From the NCBI GenBank assembly GCA_016713565.1, contig JADJOX010000001.1, positions 1-64,000 on the forward strand: a stretch of DNA of 64,000 nt. The letters run 5' to 3'. Shown here in pieces: positions 1 to 9,841 of this stretch. The position numbers and the translations under genes were made by a program. The notes under the pieces were generated by a model. That model searched no databases. It was given only the letters and a program-made list of their open reading frames with translations, and was not told the origin of the DNA. Within the stretch, counting starts at the first letter, position 1. Every line of letters starts with the position of its first letter. Source of the stretch: Ignavibacteriota bacterium. GTDB lineage: Bacteria; Bacteroidota; Ignavibacteria; Ignavibacteriales; Melioribacteraceae.

Positions 1-442
1 GAAAATTTATTTAAGCATTTATACACCCATCACCGTTTGATTATTTTGACGGAAAATCAATAGCTTATTTTCAACCGTTTTCTATCAGGCTTATACAAAT
101 TGGTTATTACAATTACGAAACAAGTGATTTTACTGATTTACTAATTGATGTAAGATAAATACGCCAGCAATATTTGTTTTGCTCCGTAAAATGCTGAATT
201 AAATTTCAACAAAAATTAATCGGAAAATATAATGAGTTACATATATAACTATGGCGGCAATACTACTTTATATTTATGGCGGCAACGATACTTGGTCGGC
301 TACAAGCGTCAATATTGGTCCAAATACAAACGCGGTAAAAGATTAAGAAAGCGGAAATCACCAGACCAGAATAAACAGTTTTACAGGTGATGAAAAAGAG
401 AAAATTTATTCGACTTTAGAAAAATGGCTTAACATAAATTGA
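1..442 (+). pseudogene. C-terminal part of an S37-like (PS-10) serine peptidase, frameshifted
   Basis: Several short frames on the + strand read as one protein tail when joined. The first piece runs from about 15 to 158 (PFDYFDGKSIAYFQPF, then IGYYNYETSDFTDLL). Later pieces give YGGNDTWSATSV and, after a frame change near 340, GNHQTRINSFTGDEKEK, ending at a TGA at 440-442. An Asp in a YGGND segment followed by a His in a GNH segment is the end of an alpha/beta-hydrolase catalytic triad. The FxxxxGYYxYET stretch and the WSA motif resemble Bacteroidota PS-10/S37 peptidases. The upstream part lies outside the window. At least three indels are needed. The family call is from memory of the motif pattern and is tentative; that this is a broken hydrolase tail is better supported. 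Confidence 0.45.
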
Positions 443-457
443 AAGATAATATTGCTG

Positions 458-495
458 AATAAGTCACAATTAATTTTGCATAATTGCGACTTATT
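458..495. terminator. Bidirectional hairpin terminator between convergent genes
   Basis: A 15-base arm (458-472) pairs with 481-495 with one A-C mismatch around an 8-nt loop. It sits between the end of the S37-like gene (442, + strand) and the end of the phosphatase gene (523, - strand), so it can serve both. The T tract on either side is weak. Confidence 0.6.
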
Positions 496-522
496 TTAAA
501 ACACGGAAAAAATTGGATAATT

Positions 523-2150
523 TTATTTTTTAAGCAAAAGGAATTCAATACAATCACTTGGCGGTGTTACTCCGATAAAATCACAAACCGTTCCGCAATA
601 TCTTCAATATAAGCTTCATCATTTCTTGTTTGGGCGGGAACATTTTTCCCATAAATTAAAATGGTATATGATTATCATAATTGTGTCTCGATCCATGCTG
701 TGTGCCATATTTTTTTTTTTTCGAATTCCAAATAAAATGTTTTAGAGAAATAATATATATCCGGATCTTCTTATTACCATCCGTTCAAAATGTAATTGTT
801 TGGTGATCTAAGATAAGACATTTTATCAAGTTCGGATTTCGTAAATACTTCGACATTTCAGGAAAACTGCTCAACATGTAATTTTTAATTTCTTGCTCAA
901 CTTTTATATTATCTAATTTTAGTTTAGAAATTTCTTCATAATTTAAGTAGAGATTTCTTGAAAATCTTGTTTTAATCAAATCTTTACTTCCAAAAACTTT
1001 CTCTAAGTGATTTGTTAGTTTTTCATTAAAGTTGGAATTATCTAAAACTCCGGCGTCAAAATGCATATCTTGAAGATACCGAGTATTTTCCATTCCGCCG
1101 TGATCGGCTGTAAGGAATAGTAAGTAATTGTCTTTCCCGACTTGGTTATCCAACATTTTCAGTAATTAGAAAGCTGCTCATCCAATCTTAAATAAGTATC
1201 CAATACTTCATAAGACTGTATTCCATAATCATGTCCAATCTTATCAGGAGTTGAAAAACTCACGGCGAGATGATCGGTAAATTCACCTTTGCCTAAATTT
1301 TCATTTTTTAATATTTCTTTAACAAAATCAATTAGTATTTGATTTCCAAATGGTGTATACAAGAGTTTATTAAACTTTTTAGATTGCTCAATATTTTCAA
1401 TGAATGCGGGAATGACGTTTTTCCTTCATTAAAAACATCCTCTTCATATTGTGAATTATCGTCGGGTAAATTTTTATATATCTCCGGCGATTTTAATAAA
1501 TTCCATTCTTTATTCAAATAAGAATCAACAATACCCGAATTATTAAAATTTGTTACCCAATCGGGTAATTTTTTCAGATAATAAAATGAAGAAATAAATT
1601 TTCCGGTGTTATCATCAAACCAATATGCCGCATTTGCGCTTCTTCCGGCAGGCAACATTGCCCCGCGATCTTTTATAGAAAGACTAATTACTTTGGACTT
1701 TCCAAAACTATTAAGTTTAATTTGATCTCCAATAGTTGTACTTAAAAGCTGTTCAGGTGAAAGTTCTTTATCAATTCCTTCAACAAGCATTTTGTCTGCT
1801 GGACTAACAGCTGTAACACAGTTAACATTTTCAAACGTTGTTCTATCTTTCCAATCATTGCAATAGTTCCGTGAAAGTACGGAATAGTTCCTGTATAAAT
1901 TGATGCATGTCCCGCGCCAGTTACAGTTGGAATATAATTTATTTTACAATTTGTAAAATTTGTTCCCGTTGTTCAGCAATTCTTTTAAATCCGTTATTGC
2001 CAAAATGATTGTAAAATTTTTCCAAATAATCATAACGCATTTGATCAACAACAATTCCAAACAACTAATTTAGGTTTTTCATCTTTTGGGCATAGCCAAT
2101 TAATGAAAATATAATTGAGAACAAAACAATATTTTAATCACAACAACCAT
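523..2150 (-). pseudogene. pafA: PafA-type alkaline phosphatase/phosphodiesterase, multiply frameshifted
   Basis: Joined frames give a full-length protein of about 540 codons, the usual PafA length. In order they show a signal peptide, KPKLVV and GIVVDQMRYDYLEKFY (metal-site Asp region), NDWKDRTTFENVNCV, GDQIKLNSFGKSKVISLSIKDRGAMLPAG, SANAAYWFDD, a PFGNQ/DFLAVSFSTPDKIGHDYG block (metal ligands), LLFLTADHGG, then GTQHGS and NYDNHIP. The tail is GVTPPSDCIEFLLLKK with a TAA at 523-525. Known PafA enzymes are secreted or periplasmic zinc phosphomonoesterases that release phosphate. Six or more frame changes lie mostly in homopolymers (for example the T run around 711-722), while the residues on both sides stay conserved. 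That favours sequencing or assembly indels over old decay. ATG at 2148-2150. Confidence 0.85.
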
Positions 2151-2321
2151 TCTTTTTTAATAAAGGAATATAAAATAATAATTTGAATTTAAAAAAAATT
2201 ATACATTTCATGAGATATAAAAATTTAACAAAAATTTAAAATTGAAAATCACATTATTGAGAAAATGCATTATATTGATTTATAAAATTTTGTAAAATTC
2301 ATTTGTACAATAGAGGTTATT

Positions 2322-2690
2322 ATGCCAAAAATAATTAGTTCACCGTCAATAATTGAATCAGCCGGAAATAAACCTAAAATAATTAAAGAATATTTTGGAA
2401 GAGTGAATTCACAAAGCGAAGAAGTAAGCATTGCCAAAATGAATAGTCCGCAAGGCTGGATTGAGCCGGGACAGCAGCCGGAATTCAACGAATATACTAT
2501 TGTGTTAAAAGGAATTCTTAAGGTTGGAAACAGAAAATGAAAATTTTGAAGTTAAAGCTGGCGAAGCGATTTTAACGGAAAAAGGAGAATGGATAAGATA
2601 CAGCACTCCTTTTGAAGATACCGAATATATTGCGGTTTGTCTTCCCGCATTTTCGCCAAAAACAGTTCATCGAGATGGAGAAGTAGAAAA
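2322..2690 (+). pseudogene. Small cupin-domain protein, frameshifted near 2530
   Basis: The first frame starts at ATG 2322 and gives SIAKMNSPQGWIEPGQQPEFNEYTIVLKGIL. The second frame continues with NENFEVKAGEAILTEKGEW and EYIAVCLPAFSPKTVHRDGE. Together these form a single cupin fold: a first motif with E/Y-containing strands, a GEAILTEKGEW second motif and a C-terminal strand ending in AFSPKTVHRD, as in small ethanolamine-utilisation-like cupins of about 120 residues. The frames must be joined by one indel in the AACAGAAAATGAAAA stretch at about 2528-2540. The function is unknown; such cupins often bind a metal or small ligand. The end is uncertain because the reading frame runs straight into the next gene. 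Confidence 0.6.
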
Positions 2691-2929
2691 AGATTATAAC
2701 TATGTTGAAATTTTAAGAACATACAGCCAAAGTCGATATTGCAATGATCAAAAGTCTTCTTGATGGAAACGCGGATTATTATTTTCATGGTGAAAATTTT
2801 ATGTCAATTAGACCATTATTAGAACCGGCTATTTTAATGGTAAATGAAAATGACGTTGATGATGTTAAAGAAATATTGAAAGATTTTGAATTGAATTTTT
2901 TGGGCGTGAGTTTTAAAGGAAGAGGATGA
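2675..2929 (+). pseudogene. DUF2007-like putative signal-transducing protein, frameshifted near 2730
   Basis: Joined frames give EKDYNYVEILRTYSQ, then AKVDIAMIKSLLDGNADYYF and VNENDVDDVKEILKDFEL. This is the DUF2007 pattern: an initial strand with a TYS..A segment, a helix ending in IKSLLDGN, a strand, and a final helix beginning with DVDDVKEIL. The frame change lies near 2730 in CAGCCAAAG. A candidate ATG at 2675 needs another single-base correction, so the exact start and the boundary with the cupin gene are unclear; a real fusion is possible but less likely. A second DUF2007-like protein is encoded at 7781-8221. The family has no established biochemical role. Confidence 0.5.
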
Positions 2930-3050
2930 TAATGAGGATGAATAATTTTAGAAAAATAATTTTAGTTTGCCAATAATCATATAATGAATTTTGACTTTAA
3001 CATTTTCATTTGCTAATATTAATCCCCCACTTTGTCCCTTTTGAGAATAA

Positions 3051-3528
3051 ATGTCAACCGAACTGCGACCCAGAATAAAGATAATTTCCAAACTTGGTAA
3101 AAACAAGTTATGGATATAATATTGCAAAAATATATGATCCTAATTCTCAATTTAAAGGATGGATCAAAGAAGGATTTGCGGTAATTTATACACTCCAAAA
3201 TGATAAGCATATTTGGACACCGCAAATTAATCTTCCAGATAGATGAAATTGAAAACGGAACTGAAATACGCGGAACTATTGGTCCAAATGAAAATATTTG
3301 GACTGCTTTCGCGTTCACATTTTCTATATTGGGCTTTTTTGCGTTTGCATGCTTATTCTGGGGACTTTCACGACTAAGTTTAGGTTATTCCGCAACTATT
3401 CTTTGGGCAGTTCAATAATTCTGATCATTATTTTGGGTGTTTACATGCTTGCCAAAATTGGTCAGCAACTTAGCAGAAACGAAGTAAGACAATTAAGAAA
3501 ATTTGTTGAATCCGCTTGTGAGGAATAA
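3051..3528 (+). pseudogene. Two-helix membrane protein of unknown function, frameshifted
   Basis: An ATG at 3051 opens MSTELRPRIKIISKLGKNK. After a frame change come YNIAKIYDPNSQFKGWIKEG and DKHIWTPQINLPDR, then ENGTEIRGTIGPNENIWTAF, which leads into a membrane helix (FTFSILGFFAFACLFWGLS). A further frame change near 3390 gives a second helix (SSIILIIILGVYMLAKIG) and the tail QQLSRNEVRQLRKFVESACEE. About 160 residues are expected. The GTxxxGxxGPxxxxWT segment before two helices resembles Bacteroidota proteins whose soluble part looks like an SRPBCC fold, but I cannot name a function. At least two indels are required. Confidence 0.45.
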
Positions 3529-3594
3529 CTATTTTTCCATTATGTATTTGTAAAATTAATGTAAAGTGCAAATTGCACAGAAAGGAAATTATTT

Positions 3595-6500
3595 TTGGGG
3601 AAAATAATTTTCGAAAAGTTTTTTTATTATTTTCAAATACATTGCTTCTACTACGCAATTATTTTTTTCCTATTAATAAACATCACCTCCAACTATTCTC
3701 AAAATTTAAGTTCAGGCAAAATAGGGCAGTTTTTTGTAAAAAATTATAGTCCAAATGAATACAATTCTGGAATTCAAAACTGGTGTATTTTACAAGATCA
3801 AAGAGGATTGATGTATTTTGGTAATGATGATGGAATTTTGGAATATGACGGTTCTTCTTGGAGATTAATAAAAACCAGCAACAATTCTATTGTCAGATCA
3901 ATGTGTATGGATTCAAAAGGAAGAATTTATGTTGCTGCATCATCTGATTTTGGCTATTTAGATGCTGATTCAATTGGACAGCTTCAGTTTGTTTCACTTC
4001 GTAAACTTAGTTTAAATATTCCAAATTTTGGAGATGTTTGGGATGTTAACGAAAATTCAAATGGAATTTATTTTAAACCCAAGATCAAATTTTTCGTTTT
4101 CACAATAATAATATTACAATTATTGATTCAGTTTTTTCATACAGATTATATAAAGTTGGAGACGATATATTTGTTAGAAATAACGGAATTGGTTTACAAA
4201 AAATAATTGGTAACTCTGTCAAATTAATTCCAGATGGCGAAAGTTTTGCAAGCATTGGAGTTTATGATATGATTCCTTTTAATGATAAAATTTTAATTAC
4301 TACAAACACAAACGGATTATTTCTTTATTACGGAAATAATTTTACAAAATTCAAAACCGAAGCTGATCAATTTTTATTTCAAAATAAAATTTATAATGCG
4401 TGTAAACTTTTAATGAAAATATTGCATTTGCAACTCAAAGAGGCGGAATTACTATTATTGATAAAAATGGAAAATTAATTCAGAATATTAATTCTACAAA
4501 CGGACTTAAAACAGATATTGTGTATGATGTTTATCCGGATTACCAAGGAAGTTTATGGCTTGCAATGACAGATGGACTTGCAAAAATTGAAATTGATTCA
4601 CCATTTAAAATTCTTCCAATTGAAAAAACCGGCAAAAATTATTTTTCATCAATTTATAGATTTAATAATAAAATTTATGCTACAAATTCATTCGGACTTC
4701 TCCAATATGATGAAACTACTTTAACATTCAAAACATTTAAAGGAATTTCTTCAAGCGGTTATAATTTTTTCTCATTTGGAAATTCACTTTTTGTTCTTAC
4801 AATGGATGGAATTTCAAAAGTTAATAGTGATAATACAATTGAGAAATTATTTGATATGACTGCTTCCGTTGGATGCAAATCAAATATTGATACAAATATT
4901 TTTTATGTAAACCATAGAGAAGGAATAAATATTTTAAAATATAAAAATGGCAGATTTCAACTTTTAATAAAACTACCTCAAGTTCCTTTTGAAATTGCAA
5001 ATATTAGTGAAGACGGAAATGGAAGTTTATGGCTAACAACTTATTACCAAGGCGCAATTCAAATTTCATGCAAGGATGATTATTTATTTAATGCTGTTGA
5101 TTCAACCAAAATAAATATAGATTATTATGATAATAACAACAAACTTCCGGGAAATTTAGCATCAATATTAATAATTGATGAAAACCTTTTTTGCAACAGA
5201 TAAAGGATTTTTCAATTTTGATGAAAATACAAAAAAATTTCATCCGGATTCAATTTTGGGAACGACTTTTACTAGTTCAACTCATTTGATAAAATTTTAT
5301 GTAGAAGATTATGATCATAACTTTTGGATTTTGGCAAAAACGGAAAATGGATTAGAATTCGGTAAAGCTATAAAACAAAACTCAGATAATTATTTGTGGA
5401 CACCATCTCCGGAATTTCAAAGATTAGACTTAAGCAGAATTTTTACAATGTATTCAGATTATAGTCCAATTGAAAAAAGGAAATTTTATGGATAAGTTCG
5501 GATGAAGGTTTAATTCAGTATTCTCCTAAAAATAATAGATTTCTGAAAGAAAAATTTGCAACATTTATAAGAAATGTATTTGTTAATCATGATTCATTAG
5601 TTTATGCCGGTACAAAAATCAAAAAACTTCGAAAAAAAATATTTTCTCTTTTAGAAATAATGATTTGGTGTTTCAATTTACCTCAACAAGTTATGATAAA
5701 TCTGAACAAAATGAATATCAATTTATACTTGAAGGATATGAAGAAAACTGGTCGCAATGGAGTAATGAAAATATAAAGGAATATACAAATCTTTCAAACG
5801 GAGATTATACTTTTCGTGTTAAATCCAAAAATATATATGGAAAAATTGGAAGTGAAGATTTATATACCTTTACAATTCTTGCGCCCTGGTATTTAACGTG
5901 GTGGTCATATCTTATTTATGCATTTATATTTTTAGGAATATTATATCTTATTAGAGATTATGAGTTAAAACGAATTCGCAAAAAACATTCTTTGGAACTT
6001 GAATTAGCAGCTTTTGAAAAACTAAAGGAACTCGATCAGTTAAAATCCTATTTTTTTGCAAATATTTCTCATGAATTTAGAACTCCGCTTACATTAGTTT
6101 TGGGACAAATTGAAAGTGTTCTTTCATCAAATATTGAAACTAAGGAAAAAGGAAAACTTCACGTTGCAAATAGGAATGCACGAAGGCTTTTAGATTTAAT
6201 TAATCAGCTTTTGGATCTATCAAAAATTGAAGCCGGAAGTATGAAACTTGAAGCTAAACAGCATAATATTGTTTCTTTTCTAAAAAGTTTATTTTATTCA
6301 TTTGAATCAATTGCAGAAACACACAAAATTAGTTTAAAATTCAAATCTGATTTTGAAAACATTCCAGTAATTTTTGATCCGGATAAAATGGAAAAAGTTT
6401 TCTATAATTTCATTTCAAATTCAATAAAATTTTCAAAATCTGGCGGTGAAGTTTCGGTAAGTTTAAGTTTAAGAGGAGATTCATTTGTTTTAATAAAAAT

Positions 6501-7601
6501 TAAAGATAACGGAAAAGGAATTAGTAAAAAGCACTTACCTCATATTTTCGATCGATTTTATCAAGTTGAAGGTTCAAACACTCGCGAATTTGAAGGAACC
6601 GGAATTGGATTAGCTTTAGCAAATGAATTAATTCTACTTCATAACGGAAAAATTAATGTTGAAAGTGAAGAAAATTATTGGACGGAATTTACAATTGAAC
6701 TTCCTATGGGCGATTTAAATTTGGAAAAAGAACAATTGGTCGATTATTCCTCAAAATTTACAAATCAAAATGATATTGAAAATTTGAATGAAGAAAAGTT
6801 GAAATAATTGATTCACAGTTGGAAAATAATTCCCGAAATAAAAATTCCGAAATTATTCTAATTGTTGATGATAATACGGATGTGAGATCATATATAAAAG
6901 AACAAATTGAAGATGAATATAAAATTTTTGAAGCTTCGAATGGAGAGGAAGGAATTATAAAAGCAGAGGCTGAAATTCCGGATTTAATAATTACAGATGT
7001 AATGATGCCTAAAATAGATGGTTATCAATTTTGCAAAGAAATTCGCGGTAATAATAAAACAAGCCATATTCCAATAATTATGCTAACAGCAAAAGCAGCC
7101 TTAGATGATAAAATAGAAGGTTTGGAAACCGGAATTGATGCTTATCTAACGAAACCATTTAGTGCTAAAGAATTGATTGTTAGAATAAAAAATTTAATTT
7201 ATCAGCGTAAACAATTAAGAAAGAAATTTAGTAAATCCACAATTCTAAAGCCTTCAGAAATTACAGAAATTTCTGTAGATCAAAAATTTTTGGAAAATGT
7301 AATAAAATTTATTGAATACAATTTTGATAATGAAAATTTTACAATTGAAGATATTGCATCTAAAGTTAATATGAGTATTTCTCAATTAAATAGAAAGTTA
7401 AATGCATTAATTGATCAGCCGGCTGGACAATTAATAAGATCACTTCGTTTGCAAAGAGCTGCGGATTTGTTAAAACAGAATGTTGGAAATGTAGCAGAAA
7501 TTTGTTATATGGTCGGATTTAATGACCAAGCATATTTTTCCCGTTCATTTAAAAAACAATTTGGTTTCAGTCCATCAGAATATAAAAAAAGTACGGTATG
7601 A
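3595..7601 (+). pseudogene. Hybrid two-component system: propeller sensor, histidine kinase, receiver and AraC DNA-binding domain (frameshifted)
   Basis: One protein of about 1,335 codons, the normal size for a hybrid two-component regulator. A TTG start at 3595 has AAGGA 8 nt upstream and leads into a signal peptide ending TSNYSQ. Then come beta-propeller repeats (GLMYFGNDDGILEYDGSSW, GSLWLAMTDGLAKI, GSLWLTTYYQGAIQ), a Y_Y_Y domain (QNEYQFILEGYEENWSQW), a membrane helix (about 5905-5955) and a kinase core: H-box FFANISHEFRTPL, N-box NFISNSIKFS, G-boxes DNGKG and GTGIGLAL. The receiver has IVDDN, phosphoacceptor Asp in IITDVMMP, and TKPF. An AraC-type double helix-turn-helix ends at 7601. Frameshifts lie near 4075, 4410, 5188, 5490, 5630 and 6796. 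The last only separates receiver from kinase: there is no usable start at the receiver. A palindrome GTGCAAATTGCAC (3566-3578) precedes the start. The ligand is unknown. Confidence 0.88.
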
Positions 7602-7674
7602 AGATTATTGATTAATCATTTGAATTAAATTTCCTTTCTAACTAAAATTTTCCCCCAAACAACTTATTTGAGCG

Positions 7675-7705
7675 AATAATACAAACTCTTGCGCAAATAA
7701 TACAA
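7675..7705. promoter_or_regulatory. Direct repeat AATAATACAA, two copies 21 bp apart
   Basis: AATAATACAA occurs at 7675-7684 and 7696-7705, each preceded by a GCG-containing flank. A 21-bp offset is two helical turns. The site lies between the AraC-type regulator gene and 7781, about 75 bp upstream of the small-protein cluster. AraC-family proteins often bind such tandem half-sites, so this could be the regulator's operator. That is inference. Confidence 0.3.
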
Positions 7706-7780
7706 GATATCCGCAATATTTCAAGTTACTTTTGTAATGAATTTTCAAACATTCAAAAATGTTAGAATCGATAGAAAATT

Positions 7781-8221
7781 GTGAAATCAATTACAATCAA
7801 TGGAATTTATAGCAATCTCGGAAAAATTAAAATTGATTCTCAAAAATCAATTGAATGGAGAACAATTAGTAATGAAAATCCGCCAATTTTACCTTTTGGC
7901 AGTAAAATAGAACTTGCTATCTCATATAATGAAAAAGATTATCTAAACGGAAATAATGGAATTGTTTGGGCGACTTATGATTTAAGACAAGCTGAGATAA
8001 TTCAAAATACTTTAGTTGCTCAGAATATTAATTGCGAAATGAAAAATGAAAACCTATCTGAATTCGAAATGTTTTTAATCAAAATTATTAATACTGAAGA
8101 CATTAATGACGCCGTAAATTTTATTTGGAAAAGTAATACCGGTTTAAGACTTCTGCCTGATTGGAGTTATTCTTTTGGTGAAACAAATAAAAGTTTTGAA
8201 CAGTGGTTAAGCGGTAATTAA
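7781..8221 (+). CDS. Hypothetical protein with a DUF2007-like middle domain
   Basis: 146 residues, GTG start; an in-frame TAG lies at 7772-7774 and no ATG is available near the N-terminus. The middle (about residues 60-115) reads IVWATYDLRQAEIIQNTLVA then NINCEMKNENLSEFEMFLIK and NTEDINDAVNFIW, the strand-helix-strand layout of DUF2007 proteins. A Trp-rich tail follows (LLPDWSYSFGE, SFEQWLSGN). There is no signal peptide or membrane helix, so it is probably cytoplasmic. It is the first gene after the hybrid regulator and is followed 43 nt later by a secreted protein on the same strand, possibly the same transcript. The function is not known; the fold call is moderate. Confidence 0.6.
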   Translation: MKSITINGIYSNLGKIKIDSQKSIEWRTISNENPPILPFGSKIELAISYNEKDYLNGNNGIVWATYDLRQAEIIQNTLVAQNINCEMKNENLSEFEMFLIKIINTEDINDAVNFIWKSNTGLRLLPDWSYSFGETNKSFEQWLSGN

Positions 8222-8264
8222 AATTTTTAAATAAATATTCAGAAATAATATGAAAGGAATATTA

Positions 8265-8780
8265 ATGAAATCCGTTAATTCAACTCTGTTTATAATATTT
8301 ATAATAACCGCTATATTTTCCACTTTATCTGCACAAACCGATGAAAGAAAATTAGCTGAAACTCTAATGTTTGGAAAACCTTTCTTTAAACAAAATACTG
8401 AGTTTGAATGGGAATATTATGATGCATTAGCAGAAAAAAATAACTCAATTGAAAAGTTAGAAAACAAAGAATTGAGTTTGACATATCAAAATATAATTGG
8501 CAAAGAAATGGTTTTTGAATATGATCTATTTACCGTTGAAATAATTATCACAACTGATTCAACACTTTCTTGGAAGGATTCTAAAAGTAAAAAAATAAAT
8601 AATGAAAAAACCAAAACAATTCACATTGATAATAAAACAATATTAAAGTCCTGGGTAGAAGTTGATAATACGCTAGTTGTTATGTTTGCAGATTTCTACC
8701 AAGGTGATACACACGCTTTTCTATACAATAGTGATGGAAAAATTGAAATAGCTAACGGATCAATTAAACTTAAAGATTAG
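8265..8780 (+). CDS. Secreted protein, possibly MoaF-like beta-barrel
   Basis: 171 residues from the ATG at 8265. This start is preferred over the in-frame ATG at 8250 because AAGGA lies 8 nt before it. The N-terminus is a signal peptide (hydrophobic LFIIFIITAIFSTLSAQ, cut after AQ). The mature part has a region YQNIIGKEMVFEYDLFTVEI followed by regular strands SLSW-like, ending SWVEVDNTLVVMFADFYQGD and THAFLYN. This alternation resembles the small calycin-like MoaF barrel, but I see no catalytic signature. It is the first of four consecutive genes for small exported proteins, each with its own good ribosome-binding site. Binding of a small hydrophobic ligand would fit the fold; no function is established. 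Confidence 0.55.
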   Translation: MKSVNSTLFIIFIITAIFSTLSAQTDERKLAETLMFGKPFFKQNTEFEWEYYDALAEKNNSIEKLENKELSLTYQNIIGKEMVFEYDLFTVEIIITTDSTLSWKDSKSKKINNEKTKTIHIDNKTILKSWVEVDNTLVVMFADFYQGDTHAFLYNSDGKIEIANGSIKLKD

Positions 8781-8837
8781 ATTTAAACTTTCAACAAACT
8801 TTGTAAAAATCAACAATATAATAAAGGAGATCATTCT

Positions 8838-9266
8838 ATGAAATACATTCTTACAATCACACTTTTTTTACTTATTTCAATTTCGAGTAAATCAACATTT
8901 GCCCAGCAAACGGGTAATGCTTTTATAATTCAAAATCTTGAAGCAGCTTTCCCCGAAGATGGAAGCGCCGCTGAATTTGATTCACTTACTCATCAATTTC
9001 AAATAAAGGTTTGGGATAAAAATCCATATGTAGTTAGTCACAAAACTGTAAGACATTGGTGGGGTGATAATAACAGAGACATCATAGAAATAACAGAAAT
9101 AAAATCTTGGGAAGATATCCCCAAAGCAATGCAGAAATTAGATGAACTATTTAAAGAGGTTTGGAAAACTAAGGAAGACCGAGAAAAATTTAATAAAGCA
9201 TATGATAAATATTTTACCGGAAAGCATTCAGATGAAATTTATAGAGAAGTAGTATTTAATAAATAA
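8838..9266 (+). CDS. Small secreted protein of unknown function
   Basis: 142 residues, ATG preceded by AAAGGAG 9-10 nt upstream. The signal peptide MKYILTITLFLLISISSKS ends near FAQQ. The mature protein is about 120 residues with notable segments FQIKVWDKNPYVVSHKTVRHW, then NRDIIEITEIKSWEDIPKAM and a long charged helix EVWKTKEDREKFNKAYDKYF. The layout (strand with VRHWWG, strand DIIEITEIKSW, helix) recalls dimeric alpha+beta barrel proteins, as does the gene at 9842, but I do not recognise a family. It lies 57 nt after the previous secreted-protein gene and 35 nt before the NTF2-like gene, so co-transcription is likely. Confidence 0.6.
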   Translation: MKYILTITLFLLISISSKSTFAQQTGNAFIIQNLEAAFPEDGSAAEFDSLTHQFQIKVWDKNPYVVSHKTVRHWWGDNNRDIIEITEIKSWEDIPKAMQKLDELFKEVWKTKEDREKFNKAYDKYFTGKHSDEIYREVVFNK

Positions 9267-9301
9267 GAATAATTAATAACAAGAAAATAGGAGTTAGTTA
9301 C

Positions 9302-9775
9302 ATGAAAAACAGATCAAAGATAATTTTATTAATCGCTTTAACATTTTCAATTTTCACCTCAAACTTATTTGCTCAGCAATGGAGTAGTGAACAGAAGGAA
9401 GTTTGGGCTGGAATAGAAAAATATTGGGAAGTTTCTTCAAAAGGAGATGTACAAGGATTTATGTCATATTTTGATGAAAGTTATATAGGGTGGAGCTATC
9501 AAACTGTTGTTCCCCAAAATAAATCTAATACCTCAAAATGGATAACAAATGAATTTAAAAATAATACTACATTACTATATACTTTGACACCGGTAACTAT
9601 TTGGGTTAAAGGTGATTTTGCGTTTGCTAACTATTTTTATTCACAAATAGAAAAAAATAATCAGATCGGAAAAGAAGAGCAGACAGCAGGAAAATGGACA
9701 GATATCTTGATGAAAAAAGACGGTAAATGGTTTTTAATTGGTGATCATGGCGGAAGAACATCTAAAACACAATAA
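9302..9775 (+). CDS. Secreted NTF2-like (SnoaL/DUF4440-type) protein
   Basis: 157 residues, ATG with TAGGAG about 10 nt upstream. The signal peptide ends ...SNLFAQQ. The mature part opens with a helix (EQKEVWAGIEKYWEVSSKGD), then FMSYFDESYIGWSY, strands containing VTIWVKGDFAFANYFYS, and the typical final pair GKWTDILMKKDGKWFLIGDHG. That order of helix, SYFxxSYIGW, inserted strand, WTDIxxKxDGKW is the DUF4440/SnoaL pattern of a cone-shaped NTF2 fold. Such proteins bind or turn over small molecules, or are orphan. The export signal places it in the periplasm or outside. It is the third gene in the run of four secreted proteins. Confidence 0.75.
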   Translation: MKNRSKIILLIALTFSIFTSNLFAQQWSSEQKEVWAGIEKYWEVSSKGDVQGFMSYFDESYIGWSYQTVVPQNKSNTSKWITNEFKNNTTLLYTLTPVTIWVKGDFAFANYFYSQIEKNNQIGKEEQTAGKWTDILMKKDGKWFLIGDHGGRTSKTQ

Positions 9776-9841
9776 TGACGAAATAAATTTTGTTAAAAAT
9801 TCTCAATCGTAAATAAATAAATATTTCATAAAGAGGAAAAA

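Noticed and set aside
231..390. A 52-codon basic frame starting MSYIYNYGGN and full of Arg/Lys
   Set aside because: It is an out-of-frame reading of the broken hydrolase tail; the other frames give conserved family motifs (YGGNDTWSATSV and GNHQTRI).
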